From CAZBDU01 sp964490725 (lineage in GTDB: Bacteria > Spirochaetota > Spirochaetia > SZUA-6 > DRHE01), in NCBI GenBank assembly GCA_964490725.1, contig CAZBDU010000016.1, positions 1-64,000 of the forward strand: DNA of 64,000 bases, in the 5' to 3' direction. This document shows positions 27,405 through 35,777 of this stretch, in pieces (the first letter of the stretch is position 1; each line of letters starts with the position of its first letter). A program made the position numbers and the translations under genes. Below the pieces are notes generated by a model. That model had not been told where the DNA came from and made no database searches. It saw nothing but the letters and a program-made list of their open reading frames with translations.

Positions 27405-28538
27405 CTACTTGGATTCCTTCCTGGCCACGCTCTTTGGCTGATTCCCGAGCCGTCTGATGGCCTCCTCTGTAACTGGGCCCTGCCTGAGCAGCTTCTTGCG
27501 GTCCGCCTCGCTCAACTTCAGCACTCTGTTGGCGATGTCAGAATTGAACGAGGCCGGTTCGCTTTCCTTCACCCCAAAGGACTTGGCCGCCGCCGTGGCG
27601 AAGGCCAACGCATTTTCATAGGAGATCGGGTGGTTCGTCCGGCTCCCATCGTGTTTGACCAGGGCGCACTCGCTCTCCTTCCCGGGATTGGGCACCAACT
27701 CACAGCCTTCGCGGAAATTCGTCTCCTGCGGCGCAGTGAACGCCACCAGCGCGAGGCCGAGAATGTAGCGGCGCAGCGTCCGCGTCCTCTCTCGATCCGA
27801 TCCGGCTACGGCCCGGAGGGCCGCGAGATTGAGGATGGCGTCCCTCCGGATCTCTCCCCGTACCCGCACGCCGCCGTGGGTCTGCACGGCCGGAACGTGG
27901 GCCAAGCCTAACTCGGCCTTCGGGCCCTTGGTCGCCACCTCGGCGTCCCCGCCTTCCAGGATCTCGCCGGCAATCGTCGAATACTGAGCCGAGCGGGTCA
28001 GCGTGTCGACGTTGTAGGCGCGGATCACGGACCGTACGATCCTCGGCAGCTTGACCTGTGTCGACCGCGAGTCCCATGAGCCGAACACGATTGACGTAGG
28101 CGCGATCCTCGCGAGCGGCTCCGCGTTCCCTTCATCTCGGTAGGCGCGGAAGGCATCGTGGAGCTTTGGCCCCAGCGTCGAGAAACGCACGATCGCGTCC
28201 GCAGCACGATGGCTGGCGTCCAGCAGATGAACCCTGCGCTCGCCTGCCTCGATGATCACTTGAGGCACCAGGTGCTTGTACTTCTCGCGCTTGAAGATCG
28301 GTTCCATGCGGTTCGCCTGCGATCCGACGCTGTCGATCTGGCAGACGCTCGACCCATCTTCGAAGCGATCAATGTTGTAGCCAGCCCTGTTCTGGTCGAG
28401 CGGGTAGGTCGGGGGGAAGATGACAGCGTCCCTACCCTCCACGGGCTCCAGCCACTGGTGGATCACCAGCGCGGCGATGTCGCTGTCATCCTTCAGCCAG
28501 TCGTCGAAGTCGGTCAGAGAGATCTGTTCCTTGCTCAT
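27405..28538 (-). CDS. csb1: Type I-G Cas7 backbone protein Csb1 (GSU0053-like)
   Basis: 377 residues. It matches Csb1, the Cas7 backbone of type I-G Cascade: IFPPTYPLDQNRAGYNIDRF, VCQIDSVGSQANRMEPIF, and SSIVFGSWDSRSTQVKLPR-like and HVPAVQTHGGVRVRGEIRR segments. Several copies should coat the crRNA for DNA recognition. The ATG at 28538 overlaps the csb3 stop by ATGA. Confidence 0.88.
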   Translation of the reverse strand: MSKEQISLTDFDDWLKDDSDIAALVIHQWLEPVEGRDAVIFPPTYPLDQNRAGYNIDRFEDGSSVCQIDSVGSQANRMEPIFKREKYKHLVPQVIIEAGERRVHLLDASHRAADAIVRFSTLGPKLHDAFRAYRDEGNAEPLARIAPTSIVFGSWDSRSTQVKLPRIVRSVIRAYNVDTLTRSAQYSTIAGEILEGGDAEVATKGPKAELGLAHVPAVQTHGGVRVRGEIRRDAILNLAALRAVAGSDRERTRTLRRYILGLALVAFTAPQETNFREGCELVPNPGKESECALVKHDGSRTNHPISYENALAFATAAAKSFGVKESEPASFNSDIANRVLKLSEADRKKLLRQGPVTEEAIRRLGNQPKSVARKESK

Positions 28539-29356
28539 GCGTCACCTCCTATCGGGGTTGCGAAACCGAATGCTTTGTACCGCTTCTGGTCGTCGCGGAA
28601 TTGCAGTCGAAAGCGGAAGCCTCGCCGTCCTGCGATAGGCACGGCGCCGCAGGCGACAGCGGCGGCAGCAACGCCCATCGGCTGACTCCACGCGAAATAC
28701 TCGAACATCCACCTATTCCCTTCCGACCCTCGCGGCCGAAAACGCTGGAGGCCGATCAAAGCCATGAGTTCCACGGACGGGTAGGCAATGGCTTCGGCTC
28801 CGATAGCGTCAAGCGAGAACCCGGCGTCCAAGGCGTGAGCGTATCGCCTCGCATCGAAATAGAAGGGTTCCACGACCTTGCGGGGGGATTCGGGATCGTG
28901 CGCTACCGCGCCGCGGTCGAGCCACCCCGTGCTGCTGGCGCCATTGGAGACCGCCGTATGGAGCATGGCCCGGCTCATCACGGTGACGCGTTGTTGCCCG
29001 GCCCATGTCTTCAGCGCGCTGCCCACGCCGGTGTCGTCCAGCCACCAATCCAACCGCAGCGAGAGGGGGGCAGGCGGGGACGTCGTGTCGTTAGCGAGCT
29101 GGAGACGCAGCGGGCAGGTCTTGTCGTCGGCAGTTTCGTCATCGGAACAGAGCCACGCGCTGCTCAGACAGGCGAGCAGTGCCGCGAAGCCGGTCCTACA
29201 ATTCGCGGCCCCGATCTGAAAAGCCTTGTCTTCGAACCATCCCTCCGTACCGGGCCACAGGCGGTGGGCCAGCTCTAGCAGGCCGCAGCAGGCAAAGAAC
29301 TGGCCCGGATTTGTGAGATCCACCTCTACGGAAAAACCCGGCTCGGGAGTTTTCAT
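28535..29356 (-). CDS. csb3: Type I-G-associated protein Csb3
   Basis: 273 residues. The N-terminus FSVEVDLTNPGQFFACCGLL and ELAHRLWPG resembles Csb3, found in one branch of type I-U/I-G loci. Later segments include LSLRLDWWLDDTGVGSALKT and VELMALIGLQRFRPRG. The exact role is not well established; by position it may replace the large subunit (Cas8/Csx17), because none is encoded here. ATGA overlaps join it to cas3 upstream and csb1 downstream. Confidence 0.72.
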   Translation of the reverse strand: MKTPEPGFSVEVDLTNPGQFFACCGLLELAHRLWPGTEGWFEDKAFQIGAANCRTGFAALLACLSSAWLCSDDETADDKTCPLRLQLANDTTSPPAPLSLRLDWWLDDTGVGSALKTWAGQQRVTVMSRAMLHTAVSNGASSTGWLDRGAVAHDPESPRKVVEPFYFDARRYAHALDAGFSLDAIGAEAIAYPSVELMALIGLQRFRPRGSEGNRWMFEYFAWSQPMGVAAAAVACGAVPIAGRRGFRFRLQFRDDQKRYKAFGFATPIGGDA

Positions 29357-32115
29357 GCAGAGCCGTCCTGTTCCTCGGGCGAAGAAGGCCCTGCGACAAC
29401 AGCCGCCTTGGATGCGGCAATGTCGGCGCAACGCAGCAACGACTCGATCCAGGCCAGACCCCAGCGGCCGAAGCGGAGCTGAAGCCGCCCGAAGCGCTGT
29501 ATCACCTCGACGGCCGCCTGTTCGTTCTCCGCAGTGGTATGCAAGTGGTCGGACGACCGCGGTTCGAAGTAAGGCCGCGCCCAGCCGTGGTGTGCCGCGA
29601 TCAGGTGCAGCACGAGGTCCCGTTCACGATGGTTCTCGATCTCCGAATCACGCATGGCATCAAGCAGCGAGCCGAACTCGTGTCGGTAACCGCCCAAAGC
29701 ACGGGCATGACGGTATCTGTCAGACTTGGCCAGCGGCTTGGCGCTGCTGTCGTTGCGCGCATAGCGCTGCCACACCGGACGGTCCTTGCCCTTGTCGTGC
29801 CAGCGCACAGCGGTGACCAGCGCTCCTCGAATAGGCTCAGGTAGGTGTAACCGTTCCGCAATCGCGGACATCTGTACAGCGATGGCATCATTGTGTTCTT
29901 CCAGGGTCTGGCGGAAGCTAGCTGTTTCTGGATCTTCGAGCACCGATCGCCGGGGGGATACAAAGAGCACGAGCTCAAGCGATTCGGTGGTCTCATTGCC
30001 CTCCCCGGGTTGCTCCAGAGGGAGCCGTTCTTTCTCGCGAAGCCCGGAGGGAGCGTGCTCAGAGGATTCGCCAGGGTCTAGCCGCTCGAAGCGCTCGCCG
30101 TCCGCCGACCGCCGACACAGCCACCGCTCCCGGCGGTCAAGTCTCGCGCTCGTTTCGGCCACATCAAGAGAGAATCCGTCGGAGGGCTCCCTAGCCGTGG
30201 CATCAAGCATCCCATTCCTGTCCAGGCCACCGGCTTCCACCGGCAGCACGACCGTTCGAAACGCCAGCACGAAGTCCTTCTCCATGATCTCCGACAGCCT
30301 GGACCAGCGAGCGCCGCCGCGCTCATCGAGCACGACGACGTGAAAGTCGGCGTCCGGGTTCGCTTTCCGATGATTCTTAAGCAGGCTCTCAAGCGTGCTC
30401 CTCACGCGCTCGGTCTGGTCGCGCACCCGCTCTCGCGACTCGACGCGGCACGCGAGGAACCAGTCGCGCAGCGTAGACTCATCGGCCTCAGACTTGGCAA
30501 GGAGATCGATTTCCCACCGCCAAGCCACAAAGGTCTCCGGTGCGTCCCTCGTGAGCCCATGAAGAAACCGCGCCACTTCCTGTCGGCCTGGCATCTCCTG
30601 AACGCTTGTGAGCGACCAGGCGTCGAGGAGGATGTCCGTCAACGGCGGGGCTTCCGGCCTGGGAGAGAAAGCCGCTTCGCGCTCGTCGGCGCTCAGTGCC
30701 TCGACAAGTCGGCGCATGCTACCGGGGCTAGCGTCGATACCGTCCGCTTGTTGCTTTTCCCATTGTTTCAGAAAGTCGAATGTGGCCGCGGTGGCTCTGT
30801 CGAGGTCCGACAGCTTGTCTCTCTCCGAAGCGTCCCCCACAACATCCACATGGGCACGGAGGCGCTTGCCGCCACGGCGATTGACGCGCCCCAGCCGTTG
30901 GATCATTGCGTCAAGCGTGGTCAGGTCGCACACCATGTGATCGGCGTCCAGGTCAATCCCGACCTCGCCCGCGGGCGTGCTGACCAGATACACGCTGCAA
31001 TCGGGTTTCGACCCATCGAGGAAATGGCGGATCACGCGAGCGCCTGCGCTGGGCGGCGGCTGTCGCATCAATTGGTCGCGCTCGTGCCCGCGGATCGTGC
31101 CGGTGAGTAGGGCGATTCGTCCTTCGCCGCCGGTCCCCAACGATTCTTCGAGCACCGAGCGGACACGCCGAGCCTGTTCTGGAGAGCGGACGTAGATCAG
31201 GATTTTTGCACCAGCTACCTCATGTACCCTGCTGCACATGACGATTTCTTCAACGACCCTGTCCTCTCGGACCGGATGAAGGTACAGCTGCTTCACCGCA
31301 GTCAGGCGATCCTGGACGATCTGGTCGTTGTCATCTCCGGGCTGAAGAGCGAAGGTATCCTCGTCGTCTCCTCGCGATGTTGCCGACAACTCGACTATTT
31401 TGATGGAGCGCCCTATCGGGTCCGTGGAACCGTTACGTTCCACTTCCAGGCACTGTTCTTGCGCAACGGCCCGCAGGAGATCGCTAAATGCTGGAGTGAG
31501 ATGAGCCTCGTCATGCACGATCAATACATCTTGCCCGATCAGCCCAGCGTGGTGCGCGCGAAGGTAGCGACCGTCCCCGTACCCGCTGAAAAGCAGCTTG
31601 CTGCCGACCATGTCGATCGTGCCAACGAGGATAGCGGGACGTGCCGGATCTGCCTTCCATTCCTCGTTGTCGGCCAGTTCTCCACGGAGCGTGCTGACTC
31701 CGAGCACTTCCTCATTGGCATCCGCCGCCAGAGCCTGCAACGTTCTCTTGAGCGCGACGAGGGTCTCCTGGTAAGCAACCCTCCGAGCGTCTTGAGGGTT
31801 CCGCAAACGCTGACGCATCGTTTTCACGACATCGCTTGCCTGGTCGACGACTGTCCGGCGATTGACGATGTACACCAGACGTCGTGGAAGTGGAGGCCTG
31901 CCGCCATCGCGGCTCTGGGATGCCAGCGCGATGAGCCAGATCGGAATAACAGATGTCTTGCCCAGACCTGTCGGAAGGTTGCATGCCCCTGGAAGATCGC
32001 CAGCCAGCATACGCTTGAACAGCCTCACTTGCCAGCGCATCGGGTCATAGCCGGTCAGAGCCTGGAAGCATGCCTCAAAATGCGGAACGTGTTCCAAGGG
32101 CGAGCCTTTCATCAT
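29353..32115 (-). CDS. cas3: Type I-G helicase-nuclease Cas3 with C-terminal HD
   Basis: 920 residues. Superfamily 2 helicase first: Walker A PTGLGKTSV (48-56), DEAH box in VHDEAHLTP, motif VI MIQRLGRVNRRGG. The HD nuclease is at the C-terminus: RWHDKGKDRPVWQRY (HD at ~772), GYRHEFGSLL, LIAAHHGWARPYF and LLRCADIAAS. Helicase-then-HD order is the type I-G arrangement, opposite to most Cas3 proteins. It unwinds and degrades DNA bound by the Csb complex. Two adjacent ATGs begin the gene; the first (32115) overlaps the SWIM gene stop as ATGA. Confidence 0.93.
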   Translation of the reverse strand: MMKGSPLEHVPHFEACFQALTGYDPMRWQVRLFKRMLAGDLPGACNLPTGLGKTSVIPIWLIALASQSRDGGRPPLPRRLVYIVNRRTVVDQASDVVKTMRQRLRNPQDARRVAYQETLVALKRTLQALAADANEEVLGVSTLRGELADNEEWKADPARPAILVGTIDMVGSKLLFSGYGDGRYLRAHHAGLIGQDVLIVHDEAHLTPAFSDLLRAVAQEQCLEVERNGSTDPIGRSIKIVELSATSRGDDEDTFALQPGDDNDQIVQDRLTAVKQLYLHPVREDRVVEEIVMCSRVHEVAGAKILIYVRSPEQARRVRSVLEESLGTGGEGRIALLTGTIRGHERDQLMRQPPPSAGARVIRHFLDGSKPDCSVYLVSTPAGEVGIDLDADHMVCDLTTLDAMIQRLGRVNRRGGKRLRAHVDVVGDASERDKLSDLDRATAATFDFLKQWEKQQADGIDASPGSMRRLVEALSADEREAAFSPRPEAPPLTDILLDAWSLTSVQEMPGRQEVARFLHGLTRDAPETFVAWRWEIDLLAKSEADESTLRDWFLACRVESRERVRDQTERVRSTLESLLKNHRKANPDADFHVVVLDERGGARWSRLSEIMEKDFVLAFRTVVLPVEAGGLDRNGMLDATAREPSDGFSLDVAETSARLDRRERWLCRRSADGERFERLDPGESSEHAPSGLREKERLPLEQPGEGNETTESLELVLFVSPRRSVLEDPETASFRQTLEEHNDAIAVQMSAIAERLHLPEPIRGALVTAVRWHDKGKDRPVWQRYARNDSSAKPLAKSDRYRHARALGGYRHEFGSLLDAMRDSEIENHRERDLVLHLIAAHHGWARPYFEPRSSDHLHTTAENEQAAVEVIQRFGRLQLRFGRWGLAWIESLLRCADIAASKAAVVAGPSSPEEQDGSA

Positions 32116-33890
32116 TCCCACCTCTCCCCGTCGAGCAGCTTCATGAAGTTCCGCTTGGGCTTGTGCGCCGCGCGGACCGATTCCAGGTAGCGCGCGAACT
32201 CGGCCTTCCGGCCCAGGCGCGCCATCAAGTCCTGCACCTTCTTCAAGAGCTCGACCGCTTCCTGGTAGGCGTCGTTGTTCTTGCGTCCCAGCGCCGGCTC
32301 GATCATGCGCTGGTAGACCGGAAGGGCCTCCTCGGGATGCTCCTGCTCCCTCTTGGCGGCCAGCTCCTTCCACAGGGCCTCGGAGCAGCCGCCCTCAGCG
32401 GCCTCGCGCCAGGCCGCCTCGAGGTCTTTCTCCCAGAGAAACACCCGGACCAGCTCCGTGTGGTCCGCCCGGCGGAACCAGCCCCACCGGGTGTCCCGGG
32501 CCTCGCGCTTTGCCCTGGCGATGGACTGTCGCAGGAGCTCCAGCGCCTTGGAGCGCCACGCCGTCCACTCGCCGGCCTTGCCCGTGTGGGCCTTGAGGTT
32601 GCGGTACTGTTGGAGCCCCGGCGAGTCGACGAACTGCGCCCAGATCAGGGCCATCGCCTCGCCGTGGCGCTTCCGGCGGTGGTACTCGTCGGCCAGAAAC
32701 TCGCGCAGCCGCGGATCGGTCCGCTCCGGGAAGGCCTTGAGCCCGCGCTCGGCCCATTCCAGCGCCAGGTCGCGCTTTCCCGCCTCCTTGTACGTCTGGG
32801 CGATCTGGAGATAGGCCCAGGCAGAGGAAAGGTTGCGCTTCCTGACGGCCACCAGGGCCTCCACGTCACCCGCCCGCCGGGCCAGAGCTTCCATGATGTG
32901 CGTGATCCGGAAGCGCTTTCCGTAGTCGTCGGCATCGTCGCGGCCGGGACCGAGCGGGGGCACCCTGGCCCATTCGGCCTCCGCCAGCTTGCTGTAGGCG
33001 GCCAGCCCCTTCTGGCCAAGGACGTCCGCGTAGCTCTCCGCCGCCCCGTAGAAGGTGTCCCAGTCGGTGCGCAGCTCCCACGCGAACAGGCGCCGCGCCA
33101 GCTCCTCGGGATCGGGCCGCGCCTTCCCGCACGCCTCGAGGTGGAGCTCCTGGAGGCGCTCGAGGAGGCCGCCCATGTAGCCGTCCGAGTCGTCTACGGA
33201 CTCCGTCGCCTGCTCGACGGCTTCCAGGGCGTACTCGGCGAGCTCGATCACCGCGGAGGCATGCCCTTCCTGGAGCAGCTCCTGGATCGAATCGATCGCC
33301 TCCTCGATGCCCGAGGCATACCCGCAGGCGTCGCGATAGTCCACAAAGCCGCCCGCCTCCACCGCCTCGTCGATCGCCTGCCGATAGGTATCGAGGTCGA
33401 GGCCCTTGCCGCCCCGCTTCGCGGCCTTGAGAAGCAGCCGCTGGCGCAGCCGGTCGTCGTCCATGGCCTGATCCATGAGCATGTCCACGAGCGCGTCCCT
33501 GTCTTGCGCGGTGAGCCAGGCGCGCACATCCTCCATCGTCACCGCCGGCCGGGCGGGCTTCTTCCCCGTCCCCCGATCGGGCCGCTGCCGTTCCAGCCAG
33601 GCCAGGCCCACGGCCACGCAGTGCTTGCAGAAGCTCCCGTCCTGGCCCACCGGACAGGAGCACGAGCACTGGAGCTCGCCGCCTTCGGCCCAGAGCCTGA
33701 CCCGATACGGCCTGGTCCCCAGCACCTTCGCTGCGATCGTTCCCCGGTCCTCGGCGAGGGAGCCGACCCGCCCGCTTGCGAAATAGTCCTGGCCGCGCTC
33801 GAACGACCGGGGCCCCGCCGCAAGACGCAGGGCGCGCCGGTCCAGCAGACCGGACAGGGGCGAGCCCTTCTCGGAAGCCTTTCCTGTCAC
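32112..33890 (-). CDS. SWIM zinc-finger protein, first gene of the cas operon
   Basis: 592 residues. A SWIM zinc finger lies at residues 75-91 (CSCSCPVGQDGSFCKHC; CxC...CxH). The rest is helical and TPR-like, with repeated units such as LQIAQTYKEAGKRDLALEWA and ALPVYQRMIEPALGRKN; this layout resembles SWIM proteins with a DUF6880-type tail. SWIM fingers bind nucleic acid or protein, but no enzymatic motif is visible. The GTG at 33890 has GGGAG seven bases upstream. Its stop overlaps the cas3 start (ATGA), which argues for a role tied to the CRISPR effector. It is not a standard cas gene, and chance capture is possible. Confidence 0.8.
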   Translation of the reverse strand: MTGKASEKGSPLSGLLDRRALRLAAGPRSFERGQDYFASGRVGSLAEDRGTIAAKVLGTRPYRVRLWAEGGELQCSCSCPVGQDGSFCKHCVAVGLAWLERQRPDRGTGKKPARPAVTMEDVRAWLTAQDRDALVDMLMDQAMDDDRLRQRLLLKAAKRGGKGLDLDTYRQAIDEAVEAGGFVDYRDACGYASGIEEAIDSIQELLQEGHASAVIELAEYALEAVEQATESVDDSDGYMGGLLERLQELHLEACGKARPDPEELARRLFAWELRTDWDTFYGAAESYADVLGQKGLAAYSKLAEAEWARVPPLGPGRDDADDYGKRFRITHIMEALARRAGDVEALVAVRKRNLSSAWAYLQIAQTYKEAGKRDLALEWAERGLKAFPERTDPRLREFLADEYHRRKRHGEAMALIWAQFVDSPGLQQYRNLKAHTGKAGEWTAWRSKALELLRQSIARAKREARDTRWGWFRRADHTELVRVFLWEKDLEAAWREAAEGGCSEALWKELAAKREQEHPEEALPVYQRMIEPALGRKNNDAYQEAVELLKKVQDLMARLGRKAEFARYLESVRAAHKPKRNFMKLLDGERWE

Positions 33891-33908
33891 GCAGCGACTC
33901 CCGGCACC

Positions 33909-33962
33909 TCAACCGGCTCCGCAATCACACGGAGCCGGTGCGACCTTCACGTTCTCGGCCAT
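33909..33962 (-). CDS. Candidate 17-aa leader peptide upstream of the cas operon
   Basis: ATG at 33962 has a strong AAAGGAG (33975-33969) six bases upstream and encodes MAENVKVAPAPCDCGAG before a TGA. It ends 18 bases before the SWIM gene start. An 8-base-loop hairpin (33912-33939) lies inside the peptide's 3' half, so ribosome movement could open or close it. A regulatory micro-ORF or a short remnant are both possible. Confidence 0.35.
   Translation of the reverse strand: MAENVKVAPAPCDCGAG
33912..33939 (-). promoter_or_regulatory. Hairpin just upstream of the SWIM/cas operon
   Basis: Perfect 10-bp inverted repeat ACCGGCTCCG / CGGAGCCGGT with an 8-base loop, 22 bases before the GTG at 33890. 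No T-tract. It could be an operator or an mRNA structure limiting operon translation. Confidence 0.5.
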
Positions 33963-33975
33963 CTGGCGCTCCTTT

Positions 33976-34940
33976 GCGGGCAAAGATTGCCAGGTCGCAA
34001 GCCGGCCTGACCATCCTTCACCACATCGGGTCCCTCGAGGCATGGCCCCGGCGAGCCGGTACCCCCGGCGGCGCCACGCTCCCTCGACCCGCCGCCTTTT
34101 TCTTACCGCTTCCTTGTTGCAGACTCCGCAACACCGTGCGCCCTCTCGCGCCGGCTGAGGGGGCCCCAGCCCCGGAACCACGGATACAGAGTGGTGGCGA
34201 AGCCGTGCGGCCCGATGCTCCGTCCTCGCGACGGTGAGGCTCTCCAGTAGCTCGCGATACCTCCTCGTGACCCGGGGAAACGAATGCGAGTCCAACGAGT
34301 CGGCGGTCTGCGGGAGGCGCCGGGACAGTTGCGGCGAGGCTCGCTCACCCGCGATCGCCGGCTTGCCCGAAGAAGCGGCGGCATGTGGAACATGTGGAAA
34401 CGGGAGCCGGATCTTGCGCCCGGCGGTGGACCGGTCGATGCCCGGGCGGGCTGCGATCTCTACCCGGCGCAATCCACGAGGATGCTCGAGAAGCGGGGCC
34501 TTCGGTTGAAGCAGTCTCTCCGCTTTGCCTGTGGCCGTTCGCATCTGTCAGCGTTCAAAGTCCAGTGTAACCCCTGCAGCCGGCGAACGCAACAAGAGCG
34601 CCCGCGCCGAACCGCGCCGAACCGCGCCGCTGCCAGGCTACTCGCCCTGATCGCGCAGGAAAGAGCGGTCGAAGCGCGGCAACCCGACCTCTCTGACCAG
34701 ATGCCCGGGCACCACCGCGGGCACCGGCTCGGTTCTTCCCAGCCGCTTGCGTATCTGGGGAAAGCGCACATGGTAGTGCGAAAGGGCTTCACCGGTGTGC
34801 CCAGAGAACGCGGGGATAGGAACGTCACGATTCACAGAAAAGCCGGAGTCCCTCCCGGTAGAGCCCCGGAGGCGGGGTCGGCACCGGGAGAAACCCCGAG
34901 ACCGCCGGAGCGGAGGGGCGGGGAGGCGCAGCGGTAGTCG
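33976..34940. other. About 1 kb without a recognisable gene
   Basis: Open frames exist on both strands but none has a good ribosome site, family motif or typical composition. A short minus frame around 34638-34835 reads somewhat protein-like (FPQIRKRLGRTEPVPAVVPG) and might be a remnant, but I do not recognise it. No clear promoter for the cas operon was found here. Confidence 0.45.
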
Positions 34941-34969
34941 TTGACAATCATGGTATGAATTACTACGAT
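34941..34969 (+). promoter_or_regulatory. Promoter of vapBC
   Basis: TTGACA (34941-34946), 17 bases, TACGAT (34964-34969). The expected +1 falls on about 34976, the A of an ATG, so the message is probably leaderless. Confidence 0.65.
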
Positions 34970-34990
34970 GTACGTATGAAATCCATCGTA
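34964..34990 (+). promoter_or_regulatory. Probable VapB autoregulatory operator
   Basis: A perfect inverted repeat TACGATG (34964-34970) / CATCGTA (34984-34990), centred on 34977, covers the -10 box and the start codon. This is where an AbrB-type antitoxin would block its own promoter. Confidence 0.5.
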
Positions 34991-35197
34991 TCCGAGAAAG
35001 GTCAAGTGACCATCCCCAAAGCCATCCGGGAGAAACTCGGTATTGGACCGGGGACGGTGCTCGAGATCGACGCGGAGGCTGGCAGGCTGGTCGCGGTCAA
35101 GCAGGAACCCACCGACGTCCTGGAGAAGTGGCGCGGCCGGGGGCGGATTCCCGGCGGCCTGTCGGTGGATGAGTACCTGAGCAAGGTCCGGGGATGA
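34976..35197 (+). CDS. vapB: AbrB/SpoVT-family antitoxin VapB
   Basis: 73 residues with the swapped-hairpin AbrB fold: SIVSEKGQVTIPKAIREKL and then GIGPGTVLEIDAEAGRLVAV. The C-terminal ~25 residues bind the toxin. The ATG at 34976 lies at the predicted +1 and directly precedes the fold; an upstream in-frame ATG at 34955 lies between the -35 and -10 boxes and so would not be transcribed. It overlaps vapC by ATGA. Confidence 0.88.
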   Translation: MKSIVSEKGQVTIPKAIREKLGIGPGTVLEIDAEAGRLVAVKQEPTDVLEKWRGRGRIPGGLSVDEYLSKVRG

Positions 35198-35610
35198 TTT
35201 CCGCTGTGGACACCTCGGTGGTCCTCGACGTCCTCATCCCCGGGAGCCCCTTCTCCCAGGCTTCCTCCGAGCTTCTGCGCAAAGCCCGGCGGGAAGGAAG
35301 GCTGATCGCCTGCGAGTGCGTCCTGGCCGAGATGTTTCCGGCCATCGATGATGAGCGGCTATTCGAGGAGCTGCTGGCGGACTGGCAGCTGGATTTTGTT
35401 CCTTCCTCGGCGCAGAGCGCGAAGCTCGCCGGGCGGTGTTTCGCCCGCTACCTGCGGCGGGGCGGCGCGCAGTCAGGAGTGTTGCCCGATTTCCTGATCG
35501 GGGCGCATGCGGAAGTGCATGCCGATCGCCTGCTGGCACGCGACCGGGGCTATCTGCGCGACTACTTCTCGGACCTCCCCGTGCTTGACCCCTCGGGCCC
35601 GGCTCCTTAG
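35194..35610 (+). CDS. vapC: PIN-domain ribonuclease toxin VapC
   Basis: 138 residues. PIN-domain acidic residues are visible: AVDTSVVLDVL (first Asp), CECVLAEMFP (Glu), VLPDFLIGAHAEVHA (Asp) and LLARDRGYLRDYF (Asp). VapC toxins cut tRNA or rRNA when released from VapB. The ATG start overlaps the vapB TGA. The pair sits between the CRISPR island and the metabolic genes, a common place for stabilising addiction modules. Confidence 0.9.
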   Translation: MISAVDTSVVLDVLIPGSPFSQASSELLRKARREGRLIACECVLAEMFPAIDDERLFEELLADWQLDFVPSSAQSAKLAGRCFARYLRRGGAQSGVLPDFLIGAHAEVHADRLLARDRGYLRDYFSDLPVLDPSGPAP

Positions 35611-35743
35611 CCCTGCAAGGTGTCTGAGTGTAGCCCCGCCAGAAGCGCAGGGCAATGAGTCTTGAGGCAAGGCCGCTGAGTCCCCGGCCCCCCGCCGCTG
35701 CCTTCCATTCTCGCTATGTGGAATGCGGTTCTCCCTGGTGGTA

Positions 35744-35772
35744 TTGACTCCTCCCCGCCGGTCCGGTATCAT
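35744..35772 (+). promoter_or_regulatory. Promoter of the IclR/second molybdenum hydroxylase operon
   Basis: TTGACT (35744-35749), 17 bases, TATCAT (35767-35772). Only five bases separate the -10 from the ATG at 35778 and no ribosome site exists, so the message would be leaderless. Confidence 0.65.
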
Positions 35773-35777
35773 TCCGT

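Noticed and set aside
34638..34835. 65-codon minus frame that looks protein-like
   Set aside because: Could be a fragment of something (QIRKRLGRTEPVPAV), but I cannot name a family and no start signal exists.
34284..34937. 217-codon plus-strand frame upstream of vapB
   Set aside because: Arg/Pro/Gly-rich, no ribosome site, no recognisable motif.
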